A stretch of DNA of 64,000 nt from Pseudoalteromonas haloplanktis ATCC 14393 (GCF_000238355.1 NZ_AHCA01000004.1:124001-188000), one strand, 5' to 3'; shown: positions 54,708-63,366, counted from the first letter of the stretch. The notes: generated from the sequence alone by a model not told the origin. Made by a program: numbers and translations.

Positions 54708-55439
54708 TTACTTGACTGATGTTAAACACCTAAGGTTTGCTGACAGTTGCTCAATTATCGAAGCCTTATTTTTACACCAAATTTCAGCCAGATATTCAGT
54801 AACAGTGCCAACACTTGAAGGAAACAGAATATTCCCCGCCACTTTGGCGAAAGGGCCATCAGTTTCGAGTAAAATCCTATCTTGAGGTATCCACGATATT
54901 ACTTTTTTAGCTCTGGCTGAAGTAAGCATGGCTGGCCCAATAGAAAAGAAACAGCCTAGCTCGACGGCTTCTAGAACTTGCTTCTTAGTACCTAAAAACC
55001 AATGAAGAATAGAAGTACCAGCATTGGGGTATAACTTAAGTTGTTCAAGTACTTCACCTGTCGCATTAAGACTATGGATAGTTAGTATTTTGTTATCAAA
55101 GTCTTCACATTTTTTCAAAATATGCGTGAAAACCTCTAATTGATCATCAAAGTAATCAGCATAACCTTTTGAGCCATCCAGCCCAATTTCTCCAATATAT
55201 CTAGTTCTATCAACTAGCTTATCGAATAGAGGTAGTTCATTTTTCCTTAAATGAGCAAGTTGAGGGTGAAGCCCCAAAGCCGTTTTACAGTGTTTTATGC
55301 CACTTGTTAACTGAACAGTACCTTCAAAAGCTGAAGGCACCGTAGTTACTGATAGCACGTAATAATTACTGCTTTTTATGTCGTTCAATACCTCTTTATG
55401 ATCTGGATATAAATCAACATGGCAATGAAGATCCATCAT
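54708..55439 (-). CDS. qatD: QatD, TatD-like nuclease of the Qat anti-phage system
   Basis: This 243-residue TatD-family metal-dependent hydrolase is the last gene of the operon. The metal ligands are all present: MDLHCHVDLYPD (H-x-H), YIGEIGLDG (Glu), LTIHSLNATGE (His), SILHWFLGTKKQ (His) and ILLETDGPFAK (Asp). Its ATG overlaps the qatC stop by four bases (ATGA). In QatABCD systems TatD-like QatD is needed for phage defence; the exact DNA substrate is not known. Confidence 0.92.
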   Translation of the reverse strand: MMDLHCHVDLYPDHKEVLNDIKSSNYYVLSVTTVPSAFEGTVQLTSGIKHCKTALGLHPQLAHLRKNELPLFDKLVDRTRYIGEIGLDGSKGYADYFDDQLEVFTHILKKCEDFDNKILTIHSLNATGEVLEQLKLYPNAGTSILHWFLGTKKQVLEAVELGCFFSIGPAMLTSARAKKVISWIPQDRILLETDGPFAKVAGNILFPSSVGTVTEYLAEIWCKNKASIIEQLSANLRCLTSVK

Positions 55440-56770
55440 GATGATTTATCCGCTTGGAGAAATAATTCAACCTCTGCTAATCCTCGCTTAATAGTTGATT
55501 CTAGTTTTTCTCGTATATCTTTATCTTGTGGTATTGGTCCTGACTTTCGAAGCCAAGAACGATAATTGTCAGTCTGTTTCAACCGGATAATGGCAGTTTG
55601 AACCGCTTGGAGATCATCGCGAGTATCTTTTTCTTTAATAAGACCTCTCAACCGCTTTGTCTTGTATGGCGCATCTTGTGTAAAACCAGCATGAAAAACT
55701 GACGCTCTTCGAATAAGGCAAGGTACACAATGCCCACACTGTTTATGCTCTCTGTGCCAATGACTACAAGAAACACTCAGAGGAACTGCTTTTCTAATTG
55801 CGTCTTGATCAACACATTCCGCTAACATTTCACCTTTAGTTTTGAATTGATAGGGGTTTACAAATTTGACATGAAACCCAGTGTCTCTAAGCAAAGATTC
55901 AAGCCTGCTTAGAAAATTAGGATGAGTAGTTCTAGTACTATGGCTACCAATCCGTCTTCTGGTAAGCGGTGGATTTATAGAAATATAGCCATTCTCAGGG
56001 ACGACAATAGTTTCAATACTGCTATCGCAATTAGCATTTCTTAAGGCTGATATACCAAGTACCGCCATAGCTAGGAAGTTGAAGCTTCTTCCCCTCATGC
56101 TAATGTCAGTTTTACCTTCTAAATGCTTGATAATATGAGGAGACATTGAATAGGACAATTCGCCGAATGGCGGGGATAATAAATGCTTAATATCTTCCTG
56201 TTTTGCGCCATCACCACGATAAGCGTGACTAACCAAAAGCGGTTTTAAGGCTGACTCTCCGTTTAAAATGTCAATTGCACCAACTGCGCTGTCAAGACCT
56301 CCTGAAAAAAGGCAGACTGAGTTGAGTCCAATTAATGATTTTGCTTTTGCTTTCGCTTGCTCACTTGTTTTAGGAGTCGGCATCGGCATAGTTGTTTTTT
56401 CAAAAGTAAACTGCCATTGATCGCCCGTTAGAAAGTTGAGCAAAGAACTTAGTTCAGGCTCAACAGTATTCCACATATCCTCATCGGTAACAGGAACATG
56501 TAAATGCATTTTTCTAGCCCATGCATTTTCTGCATTATCCCTCAATTCAAATGTATCAGCGGCGGTAACGGCGGTTGCAATTGTTATCAGATCTATTGCA
56601 TCAGCATCTACATGCAATCCTAAATCACGAACTGTTTGTAGTAGTTGTTTTGACACCAAGCTGTGCTTAGTGATGTCATTTTGATGCGTGTGAAACATTT
56701 GGACAGGATGACAGTCTTCAGAAAAATCAGGCAAGTTAGCTGGGTCATGGTTAAAATAAAAATTAGTCAT
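55436..56770 (-). CDS. qatC: QatC, QueC-like enzyme of the Qat system
   Basis: The start is taken at the ATG at 56770 with GGGAG upstream (an ATG at 56788 is in frame), giving 444 residues. The adenine-nucleotide PP-loop SVCLFSGGLDSAVGAI lies near residue 155. A C-terminal zinc site of QueC type is seen in SVSCSHWHREHKQCGHCVPC. An N-terminal extension of about 150 residues is specific to QatC. It overlaps qatB by 8 bases and qatD by 4. QueC makes preQ0 in queuosine synthesis; here the enzyme is thought to modify a target in defence. Confidence 0.92.
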   Translation of the reverse strand: MTNFYFNHDPANLPDFSEDCHPVQMFHTHQNDITKHSLVSKQLLQTVRDLGLHVDADAIDLITIATAVTAADTFELRDNAENAWARKMHLHVPVTDEDMWNTVEPELSSLLNFLTGDQWQFTFEKTTMPMPTPKTSEQAKAKAKSLIGLNSVCLFSGGLDSAVGAIDILNGESALKPLLVSHAYRGDGAKQEDIKHLLSPPFGELSYSMSPHIIKHLEGKTDISMRGRSFNFLAMAVLGISALRNANCDSSIETIVVPENGYISINPPLTRRRIGSHSTRTTHPNFLSRLESLLRDTGFHVKFVNPYQFKTKGEMLAECVDQDAIRKAVPLSVSCSHWHREHKQCGHCVPCLIRRASVFHAGFTQDAPYKTKRLRGLIKEKDTRDDLQAVQTAIIRLKQTDNYRSWLRKSGPIPQDKDIREKLESTIKRGLAEVELFLQADKSS

Positions 56771-57650
56771 CAAAACTCTCCCATTCATCCACTGTCATTG
56801 CAATTGCATCAGCTTGAATTTTAGTAATATTTTCCTTGCTAATAGTACTAGGGTTGCCATTAGTTACTTTGTCTAACTGCTCTTGTGTGATCACTTTTAT
56901 TAATTCCCTTAATTCTACTTCCATTTGATGATGCTTACTTGCAGGCTCAACATGAAACCAAGCTCTGCCCATGCCTTCAACCACATCCTGAAAAATAAGA
57001 TCTGTTAAATAACAGCCTATGGCTTCTTGAATAACTTCGTCAGTAAAACTGTTTGGGTCAAATTCTTCTGTATCGGGGAGTGCTTCTTCTAGTGCGTAAT
57101 CCAACGCAACTCTTACAGCATCCGAATCGGCATTATCAGGTGCCAAATGACTAGCAATTTTGTCAATTGCTTGGTCAGTCGATAACCCAGTTAGATCACC
57201 TAATGATAAGCTTTGATTATTAACCGTTACGGTGTCGCCACGCATGACACCAAGCAATCCAGAACCAGCCGTTATACCGCTTGCTAGTCTCCGGCTTGTG
57301 CTTTTACCTCCGCCAGAGCCTTTTCTAGAGTAACTTTTTAATGAACGCCTTAGATCTGAGGTTGAGCCACCTGTTTGTGCATATTTACCAAATGCTCTTC
57401 TGGCGCTGGCAAACCTATTTGGAGGTGGCGTTGCTGTTGGCGAACCACCGATTTCTTGTTGAACCTTGTCATTGTCAATATCGTTGGTATGGTCATTCTG
57501 ATCATCAGATTGATTGTTATCAGAACCAGTTTGATCATCCCCATCAGTACCTGATGCAGGCTCTATTGTGACGGGATCTCCTTGCTCTGCCCAAGATGGA
57601 ATTAGCGGACTCTTGTTATTCGGTCCTGTAGACGATGCGGACGTACCCAT
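56763..57650 (-). CDS. qatB: QatB component of the Qat system
   Basis: This 295-residue protein starts right after qatA (ATG at 57650, one base past the qatA TAA), with GAGGG upstream. The N-terminal half is low complexity: an Asp/Asn/Gln-rich stretch (DDQTGSDNNQSDDQNDHTND) followed by basic Ser/Gly-rich sequence (SYSRKGSGGGKSTSRRLASG). The C-terminal half is folded and acidic, with LTDLIFQDVVEGMGRAW. Identification as QatB rests mainly on its place between a KAP ATPase and a QueC-like gene. Confidence 0.85.
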   Translation of the reverse strand: MGTSASSTGPNNKSPLIPSWAEQGDPVTIEPASGTDGDDQTGSDNNQSDDQNDHTNDIDNDKVQQEIGGSPTATPPPNRFASARRAFGKYAQTGGSTSDLRRSLKSYSRKGSGGGKSTSRRLASGITAGSGLLGVMRGDTVTVNNQSLSLGDLTGLSTDQAIDKIASHLAPDNADSDAVRVALDYALEEALPDTEEFDPNSFTDEVIQEAIGCYLTDLIFQDVVEGMGRAWFHVEPASKHHQMEVELRELIKVITQEQLDKVTNGNPSTISKENITKIQADAIAMTVDEWESFDD

Positions 57651-57651
57651 A

Positions 57652-59412
57652 TTACTTAATTCCCTCTAGTTCTTTTAAGATTGGATTGAGCCACCTTTGA
57701 CGAGGCAAGCTTTTTAAGAATGTAAGAAGACTTAAGCAACATTTATCATCCTGCTTGGCAAGTAACACGGCTCCATAGATGCCTGTTGGTTTTTCGGTCC
57801 AATCACCAATCAACTTAAAGTTTTCAATCAAACCATCCATGACTGACATGTACTCTTCCTTCGGAGTTGTGGTAATCGCAGTAGAGTTAACGCCACTGAC
57901 CCTTACCTTTTGCTTCATTAATTCTTCTACAAGTTTTTGAGCAGCTCCCGACATTACCGCATTAACAGCACCCATTGGAATGCTTTCTCGGCTAAGGTAT
58001 GCCGCTGGGGTCAAATCCATCTCAGTAAACATTGGAGGTAATTTTGACCATTTATCAATAAAAGCTAGGTCGAGTTTCCACTCTTCAGGTAACTTTATTT
58101 CATCAAATTCAACTTCTGAATTTTCGAGATCCGCTAAAACTTTTGGATATCCGTTTTCCTTATCAATTAATTCATAAAGCTTGTTAGTAGCCTGAGTGCC
58201 TAAGCACCTCTCAAAAATTACCAGCTTAGTGATAGTTTTCTCGTCAAGCTGCATTCCTCGACGGTGAGCCGTTTTCTTTCTCATCTTAACTTGATTGAGT
58301 AATCGCTTAACTATGCGAGGGTTACCGTTAATGTTTGTGGATTCAGCTAATAGTGGAGCTAACTGTTCAGCAACTACAAATTTGCTTCTGAGTCCTGAAT
58401 GCTTTTCGATATCGTGATCCTGAAGAAGCTCATCAACGGTAATTTGTGGTTGTTTCCAAGAAAGCCTTAATGATTCTTCAAGGGCACATCTTATCGCTTC
58501 TAACTGAGCATCTGTCACTCCGTGGTCTTGAGCGGTGAGCATCATTAAATATGCCCTTATCTCAAGAACACCGGGCCTTGGTACATGCACAGGAATTTGA
58601 ATAAGCTTGTCTAAATAATCAGTTTGATGTCGTTGAGATGCACCTTTGTGATATTCAGGTACTGCCAAACGGATCATGTCTTCATCGGCGGCAATGACAA
58701 ATGCGGTATTTGGTAAAAATAGAAATAATCTGATCGCCTCAAGTGTTGAAATGGCATTAAATGGAGAGCAGCGATCTAAATTATCGACATAGACAATAAG
58801 TGGCTTATCAAACTCCTTTAACAGATCAGAATATGCTTTTCGGAATTCTTTAATTTCTTTAGGAGGTGAGAATGATTTCTTATCTTTGATCAAACCTTTG
58901 TTTTTCTTCGCAACATCCTTAGCGCCATCGACAGCACCTTTTACATCATCAACATCAAGTTCACCATCGTCACCACCACTGAATAGTCCCATGATCTTCT
59001 GTATACCACCCATAGTCGGTATACCAGCTAATGCTGCACCACCATTCATTAGCAGTCCCATCAGTCTGATCTTATCTATTCGTCCAGCAAACTCTATTGC
59101 TTTTGCACTTAGATTTTTATCGTCTGCTGCTTTTTTTACTAAAGTAGATGCAATTGTTTCTAATAGCGCTGCTTTAGCGTCATCGTATCCTTGGAAAGTC
59201 CATGCATCGAAATGCACTTGGATATATTCTTGTTCATCAGTTTCCAAAGATGCTTTGGTAAGTTCAAGAATCGTGGATTTTCCAGCGCCCCAATCACCAA
59301 AGACACCTATACTAATAGGCATTAATTCCTTTTCAGTGATAAGATCTTTAATCGACTCAGCCGTTTCATTAAAGTTTAAGAAGTCAATTTTTGACTCTTT
59401 ATCAGACCACAT
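57652..59412 (-). CDS. qatA: QatA, KAP-family P-loop ATPase of the Qat system
   Basis: This 586-residue KAP NTPase has Walker A in GVFGDWGAGKSTILEL (about residue 40) and Walker B in LIVYVDNLDRCSP. A sensor-like FVIAADEDMIR follows, and a Gly/Ala-rich hydrophobic segment lies near residues 115-135, a position typical of KAP insertions. GGAG precedes the ATG at 59412. The gene starts inside the 3' end of the serine recombinase gene (37-base overlap), so expression of qatABCD is probably tied to it. Confidence 0.92.
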   Translation of the reverse strand: MWSDKESKIDFLNFNETAESIKDLITEKELMPISIGVFGDWGAGKSTILELTKASLETDEQEYIQVHFDAWTFQGYDDAKAALLETIASTLVKKAADDKNLSAKAIEFAGRIDKIRLMGLLMNGGAALAGIPTMGGIQKIMGLFSGGDDGELDVDDVKGAVDGAKDVAKKNKGLIKDKKSFSPPKEIKEFRKAYSDLLKEFDKPLIVYVDNLDRCSPFNAISTLEAIRLFLFLPNTAFVIAADEDMIRLAVPEYHKGASQRHQTDYLDKLIQIPVHVPRPGVLEIRAYLMMLTAQDHGVTDAQLEAIRCALEESLRLSWKQPQITVDELLQDHDIEKHSGLRSKFVVAEQLAPLLAESTNINGNPRIVKRLLNQVKMRKKTAHRRGMQLDEKTITKLVIFERCLGTQATNKLYELIDKENGYPKVLADLENSEVEFDEIKLPEEWKLDLAFIDKWSKLPPMFTEMDLTPAAYLSRESIPMGAVNAVMSGAAQKLVEELMKQKVRVSGVNSTAITTTPKEEYMSVMDGLIENFKLIGDWTEKPTGIYGAVLLAKQDDKCCLSLLTFLKSLPRQRWLNPILKELEGIK

Positions 59413-59999
59413 AACATCTCCTTTTGTTTATTATTTTTTTGTTCCATTCTTTCAATAGTTCGATGAACCGTCGGGCGGCTAACAGAATATTTCTTCGCTA
59501 ATGCAGAGATCGATTCACCATTTAATTTATCTTTATATAATTCTTTCGCTTGTTTGTCTGATAAAGCAGGCAACCTACCCATATGTTTGCCTTTAGCCTT
59601 CGCTTCTTCGCGACCTTCTGCGGTTCTGGCTTTTATAAGATCCCGCTCAAGTTGAGCGAATACTCCACATAGGTTGATCATGGCGGTGGCAAACGGATTA
59701 TCATTTTTAGTATTGAGAGAGCCGTCGATAATATTTAAACAAGCCCCCTTTTTGTGGATACTTTCAATAGCCTCAAGAATAGACTTTAATGATCGGCCTA
59801 GCCGATCAAGGCGAGTAACAATTACCTCATCACCCTCCCTGATAAAATCGATGAGTTCCTTTAGCTTTTCTTCATTTCTAATGGAAGCACCTGACTGTTT
59901 TCCTTGAAATATTTTTTCACAGCCATGAGCGTCCAACTTGGACAGTTGAATATTTAAATCTTGCTCTTTAGTTGAGACTCTTGCAAAACCAACTTTCAT
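59376..59999 (-). CDS. Serine recombinase (resolvase/invertase family)
   Basis: From ATG 59999 the protein has 207 residues (an upstream in-frame TTG is less likely). The catalytic domain begins MKVGFARVSTKEQDLNIQLS with the Ser nucleophile at position 9, followed by the conserved VTRLDRLGRSLKSIL, and FAQLERDLIKARTAEGREEA at the E-helix. The C-terminal HTH is GESISALAKKYSVSRPTVHR. It belongs to the small Tn3/Hin-like group. It overlaps qatA and is preceded by an array of GTACGAA repeats resembling a res site. Confidence 0.92.
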   Translation of the reverse strand: MKVGFARVSTKEQDLNIQLSKLDAHGCEKIFQGKQSGASIRNEEKLKELIDFIREGDEVIVTRLDRLGRSLKSILEAIESIHKKGACLNIIDGSLNTKNDNPFATAMINLCGVFAQLERDLIKARTAEGREEAKAKGKHMGRLPALSDKQAKELYKDKLNGESISALAKKYSVSRPTVHRTIERMEQKNNKQKEMLCGLIKSQKLTS

Positions 60000-60103
60000 A
60001 TGTACGAAACCTGTAACTTTCGTACATCTTAACAATCAAGTGAACGAAAGTACATTAAATAAATTTCGTACATGAACGTAATAAAATATAGTTATTCGTA
60101 CAC
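60000..60103. repeat. res-like array of GTACGAA repeats upstream of the recombinase
   Basis: A perfect inverted repeat ATGTACGAAA-N8-TTTCGTACAT (28 bases, 60000-60027) touches the recombinase start codon and looks like resolvase site I. Two further imperfect pairs follow: CGAAAGTACAT facing ATTTCGTACAT (60045-60072), and GAACGTAATAA facing TTATTCGTAC (about 60074-60102). Three dyads of about 28-32 bases fit the tripartite res site of Tn3-type resolvases. The same bases would overlap the recombinase promoter. Confidence 0.75.
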
Positions 60104-60130
60104 AACACGGATAGAAAATGAATGACAATT

Positions 60131-60520
60131 CTAACTATCAAGTGACTTAATTATTCCACACGCTTCAATGGTGTTTTCAGTTGTACACAAACTTGCCATT
60201 TGTTGAAGCTCAGCTTTTAGTGCTTTGAGTTCTCTCATTCGATTGTTAACTAAGGCCAATTGTTGAGCAATGAGCTTATTAACACTTGCACAGCTTTCTT
60301 CTGGCTTATTTTTCAGTTCCATAAGGCGTTTAACATCTGTTAGAGGGATATCCAAACTTCGGCAATGCTTTATAAACTCTAATTCTTTTAAAGCCCGTTC
60401 ACCGTATAACCTGTAATTCCCTTCAGTACGTTCAGGAGTTGAAAGCAACCCTTCTTTCTCGTAATACCGAATTGTTTGTATCGAACACCCTGTCGTTTTT
60501 GAAAGTTCACCTATCTTCAT
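60131..60520 (-). CDS. MerR-family Cd/Pb/Zn-type regulator (CadR/PbrR-like)
   Basis: This 129-residue regulator has the HTH at MKIGELSKTTGCSIQTIRYY, followed by RTEGNYRLYGERALKELEFI. The metal cysteines match the CadR/PbrR group: EESCASVNKLI (about residue 77) and a C-terminal SLCTTENTIEACGII pair. It is divergent from the CDF gene, with a promoter of MerR type in between, so it most likely senses Cd(II), Pb(II) or Zn(II) and induces the metal block on the plus strand. Confidence 0.9.
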   Translation of the reverse strand: MKIGELSKTTGCSIQTIRYYEKEGLLSTPERTEGNYRLYGERALKELEFIKHCRSLDIPLTDVKRLMELKNKPEESCASVNKLIAQQLALVNNRMRELKALKAELQQMASLCTTENTIEACGIIKSLDS

Positions 60521-60539
60521 AAAACTTTAGTCCTAAATC

Positions 60540-60570
60540 TTGACTCTATAGTCACTATAGACTTTATAGT
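60540..60570 (+). promoter_or_regulatory. MerR-type promoter of the CDF-transglutaminase-czc block
   Basis: TTGACT (60540-60545) and TATAGT (60565-60570) are 19 bases apart. The spacer holds the dyad CTATAGT-C-ACTATAG, close to known CadR/PbrR/ZntR operators. The first gene starts 32 bases downstream. Confidence 0.9.
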
Positions 60571-60602
60571 TAAGTTATCAAGCAAATAACTAAGGCCGTG
60601 CA

Positions 60603-61256
60603 ATGAGTGGTTGTGGTTGCGAAGTCGAACTAAAAGATGCGAAACAAAAACATGTGCTGTATTGGTTGCTAGGTATTAATGCGGTTATGTTCTGCGTTGA
60701 GATTACTGTGGGCCTATATGCAAACTCAACGGCTTTGATAGCAGATTCAATGGATATGCTGGCTGACGCAATTGTCTATGGTATTGCTCTATATGCCGTG
60801 AGCCGATCTTTAAAGCATAAAGCCAATGCAGCCCTTATCAGCGGTTACTTTCAGCTGACACTCGGAATACTGGTAATCTTTGACATAGTAAGAAGACTCG
60901 GAGAAGGTGAGCCTCACTCTTGGTTCATGATCGGCTTTGGTTTTGTAGCATTAATAGCAAACGTCATTTGTTTAGTTTTAATCAGAATGCAAAGCAATGG
61001 TGAAGTCCATATGCGTGCAAGCTGGATATTTTCAGCCAACGATGTGATCGCAAACTTGGGGGTCATTGCTGCTGGTGTTTTAGTGATGCTACTTGATTCT
61101 CGCTGGCCTGACATTGTGATTGGTAGTGTGATTGCAACCCTAATTTTAAGAGGGGCTTACCTGATTATTACTGATGCGAAGAAAGAGCTGAGCAACGCAG
61201 AGTTAACAAGCGAAAACAATAGCTGTAGTGGAAGTAAATCAAAATCATGTTCTTAA
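60603..61256 (+). CDS. CDF-like cation transporter with Cys-rich tails
   Basis: This 217-residue integral membrane protein has six hydrophobic segments. The TM2 site reads ALIADSMDMLADAIVYG, with Asp in place of the usual His of CDF pumps; TM5 reads FSANDVIANLGVI. Cys-rich ends (MSGCGCEVE; NNSCSGSKSKSCS) suggest binding of soft metals. It is the first gene under the CadR-like promoter. It lacks the usual cytoplasmic CDF C-terminal domain. It probably exports Cd, Pb or Zn, or delivers it to partner proteins. Confidence 0.82.
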   Translation: MSGCGCEVELKDAKQKHVLYWLLGINAVMFCVEITVGLYANSTALIADSMDMLADAIVYGIALYAVSRSLKHKANAALISGYFQLTLGILVIFDIVRRLGEGEPHSWFMIGFGFVALIANVICLVLIRMQSNGEVHMRASWIFSANDVIANLGVIAAGVLVMLLDSRWPDIVIGSVIATLILRGAYLIITDAKKELSNAELTSENNSCSGSKSKSCS

Positions 61257-61268
61257 AGGAGATGGATA

Positions 61269-61997
61269 ATGAGTGCTAATTATTTAGAGAAAACACAAAT
61301 ATTAGACTTAGATGATCACAGCATCCAATCTCTAATAGCAGATCGGAATTGGAATACAATGGATGAATACAACACAATAGGAGCTGCTTACACCTTTGTT
61401 AAAGATGAGATTCAGTTTGGTTACAACCGCAGCGATGATATATCTGCGAGTGAAGTTTTAGCGGATGGCTATGGACAGTGCAATACCAAGGGAAACTTGT
61501 TAATGGCTCTATTCCGAGCGCTTGGTATTCAGTGCCGATTTCATGGTTTCACGATTGACCAACAGCTTCAGAAAGGCGCTATTCCTTCTTATGTATTTTG
61601 GCTTGCCCCAAAATCCATTATCCATAGCTGGGTAGAAGTGCTCTATGAAGGTAAGTGGATCAATTTAGAAGGCTTCATTCTCGACGAAGCTTACCTAAGT
61701 TCAATTCAATCCAAATTCAGTCAAGCTAAAGATAATTTTTGTGGTTATGGAATAGCTACTACCTGCATAAGTAACCCAGAGACGAACTGGGTTGGTAAAG
61801 ATACTTATATTCAAAAAGAAGGCATACACGACGACTTTGGCTTTTATGACTCACCCGATGAATTCTATGCTGAGCAGGGAACCAATCTAACGGGTATTAA
61901 ACGTTGGGCGTACCAAAACTTTATCCGTCATATCATTAATTGGAATGTACAAAGGCTTAGAAGAAAAAATGTAACCGCCGAGGCTCAACATGCATAA
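61269..61997 (+). CDS. Transglutaminase-like cysteine protein in a metal operon
   Basis: This 242-residue soluble protein has a transglutaminase-like triad: Cys in GYGQCNTKGNLLMALFRALG (about residue 78), His in SIIHSWVEVLYEGKWINLEG (about 122) and Asp in FILDEAYL. No signal peptide is seen. AAAGGAG precedes the ATG, and its end overlaps czcD by eight bases, so it is fully embedded in the metal operon. Its role there is unknown; it could be a peptidase, a thiol metal binder or a modifying enzyme. Confidence 0.82.
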   Translation: MSANYLEKTQILDLDDHSIQSLIADRNWNTMDEYNTIGAAYTFVKDEIQFGYNRSDDISASEVLADGYGQCNTKGNLLMALFRALGIQCRFHGFTIDQQLQKGAIPSYVFWLAPKSIIHSWVEVLYEGKWINLEGFILDEAYLSSIQSKFSQAKDNFCGYGIATTCISNPETNWVGKDTYIQKEGIHDDFGFYDSPDEFYAEQGTNLTGIKRWAYQNFIRHIINWNVQRLRRKNVTAEAQHA

Positions 61998-62889
61998 CCA
62001 CTCTCACGGTCATGATCACCCTCACAATGATGAGGACGCTTCGAGACGCATTGGCTGGGCTTTTTTTCTAAACCTCACGTTTACCATCATCGAATTTATC
62101 GGAGGTTGGTTAACCAATAGTACGGCAATCATGGCAGATGCTATCCATGATTTAGGAGATAGCATCTCCATAGGCACCGCATGGGGATTAAATAAGCTCA
62201 GTAACAAGCCTGCCTCTAGCCAGTTTTCATATGGTTACAAGCGCTTTTCATTGCTTGGCGCATTGATTAACGGTTTGGTATTAACTGTTGGTTCTGTTTT
62301 TATACTAATTGAGGCCATACCAAGATTAGCTAACCCCGAAATGCCTCAAGTCGAAGGAATGCTTTTATTAGCTATTTTTGGCATGGTGGTAAACGGTTAC
62401 GCTGCCTATAAGCTAAGTCATGGAAAGACCTTAAATGAACGAGTTTTAAACTGGCACTTGCTTGAAGACGTTTTAGGTTGGATAGCTATATTTATTGTAT
62501 CAATCGTATTGATGTTTGTTGAATGGCCCATACTCGATCCTATTTTATCAATTGGGTTTACCCTTTTTATTTTATTTAATGTTGTAAGAACACTGAAAAC
62601 GACACTTATGCTCTTCTTGCAAGCGACACCAGATATTGATCTTATTGAAAATATTAAATCGAAAATAGTTTCTAAAGCCATTGTGGGTGAAGTACATCAC
62701 TTACACATCTGGTCACTTGATGGTGAACACAACGTTTTAACCGCCCATATTGTTTTAAACACTGAAATATCTAACGAAGAGCTGAAATCGTACAAGCTAG
62801 AGTTGCGACAGGAGCTTAAAGAGTTTGATTTTGCTCATACAACAATTGAAATAGAGTTCATAGACGAGCAATGTCGTGACGCAAGCTAA
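61990..62889 (+). CDS. czcD: CzcD-like Zn/Co/Cd cation diffusion facilitator
   Basis: This 299-residue CDF pump has a His-rich N-terminus (HNHSHGHDHPHND) and six membrane helices. The TM2 metal site is STAIMADAIHDLGDSISIG (H-x3-D) and the TM5 site is NWHLLEDVLGWIAIF (H-x3-D). A cytoplasmic ferredoxin-like C-terminal domain shows VGEVHHLHIWSLDGEHNVLT. It exports divalent cations using the proton gradient. It overlaps the transglutaminase-like gene. Confidence 0.93.
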   Translation: MHNHSHGHDHPHNDEDASRRIGWAFFLNLTFTIIEFIGGWLTNSTAIMADAIHDLGDSISIGTAWGLNKLSNKPASSQFSYGYKRFSLLGALINGLVLTVGSVFILIEAIPRLANPEMPQVEGMLLLAIFGMVVNGYAAYKLSHGKTLNERVLNWHLLEDVLGWIAIFIVSIVLMFVEWPILDPILSIGFTLFILFNVVRTLKTTLMLFLQATPDIDLIENIKSKIVSKAIVGEVHHLHIWSLDGEHNVLTAHIVLNTEISNEELKSYKLELRQELKEFDFAHTTIEIEFIDEQCRDAS

Positions 62890-62934
62890 ACGATAGTGTT
62901 AACATTGGCATAACTAAGAGATAGTTGAAACGAA

Positions 62935-63297
62935 ATGAATATTAAACAATTCCCTGCATACATCATGATAGTGCTGATATTACTTCAGTCATTTTCTGCT
63001 GTGGCAAAAGTTGCTGATGTTCATATTGTTGATTCCGAGCATATAAAAACCGAGCATGTTCATGCTTTAGATGACCACATTTCTTCTGAAAAATTAATAC
63101 AATCATCAGCAGATAATGACCAACACAACCCCGCTGATTGTCATCATTGCGGACACTGCAATGGCTCGCATGTACAGTTTGCTACGCATGTTTACATCAG
63201 TAGAGACATTGATTTCAAATCAAGTCAGGTATTTGATTATTTAAAAGTAGTCATTGAAGCTCCCCCTTCCAGATTACTTCGACCTCCCAAAAGTTAG
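62935..63297 (+). CDS. CzcI-like periplasmic His/Cys protein
   Basis: This 120-residue exported protein has a signal peptide (YIMIVLILLQSFSAVA) and a His/Cys cluster DCHHCGHCNGSH near residue 75, with other His residues spread through the N-terminal half. It ends PPSRLLRPPKS, a tail typical of small proteins encoded just before czcCBA operons (CzcI). It probably binds zinc or related ions and tunes the efflux pump. Homology is suggested by pattern and place only. Confidence 0.7.
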   Translation: MNIKQFPAYIMIVLILLQSFSAVAKVADVHIVDSEHIKTEHVHALDDHISSEKLIQSSADNDQHNPADCHHCGHCNGSHVQFATHVYISRDIDFKSSQVFDYLKVVIEAPPSRLLRPPKS

Positions 63298-63366
63298 TCC
63301 TTTTATTTAATTGGCGCGTTAGGCGGTGAAGCCAACGCTCGTTTCATAAAATAAACAGGACAAAAT

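Noticed and set aside
58886..59458. Open frame of 190 codons on the plus strand
   Set aside because: It is antisense to qatA, Ser/Pro-rich in the way of shadow frames, and has no support as a gene.
63316..63338. Hairpin GCGTTAGGC / GCCAACGC, considered as an integron attC site
   Set aside because: The GTTAGGC-like core lies on the wrong side, the loop is only six bases and there are no second-site boxes or cassette genes. It is more likely a simple RNA hairpin before czcC.
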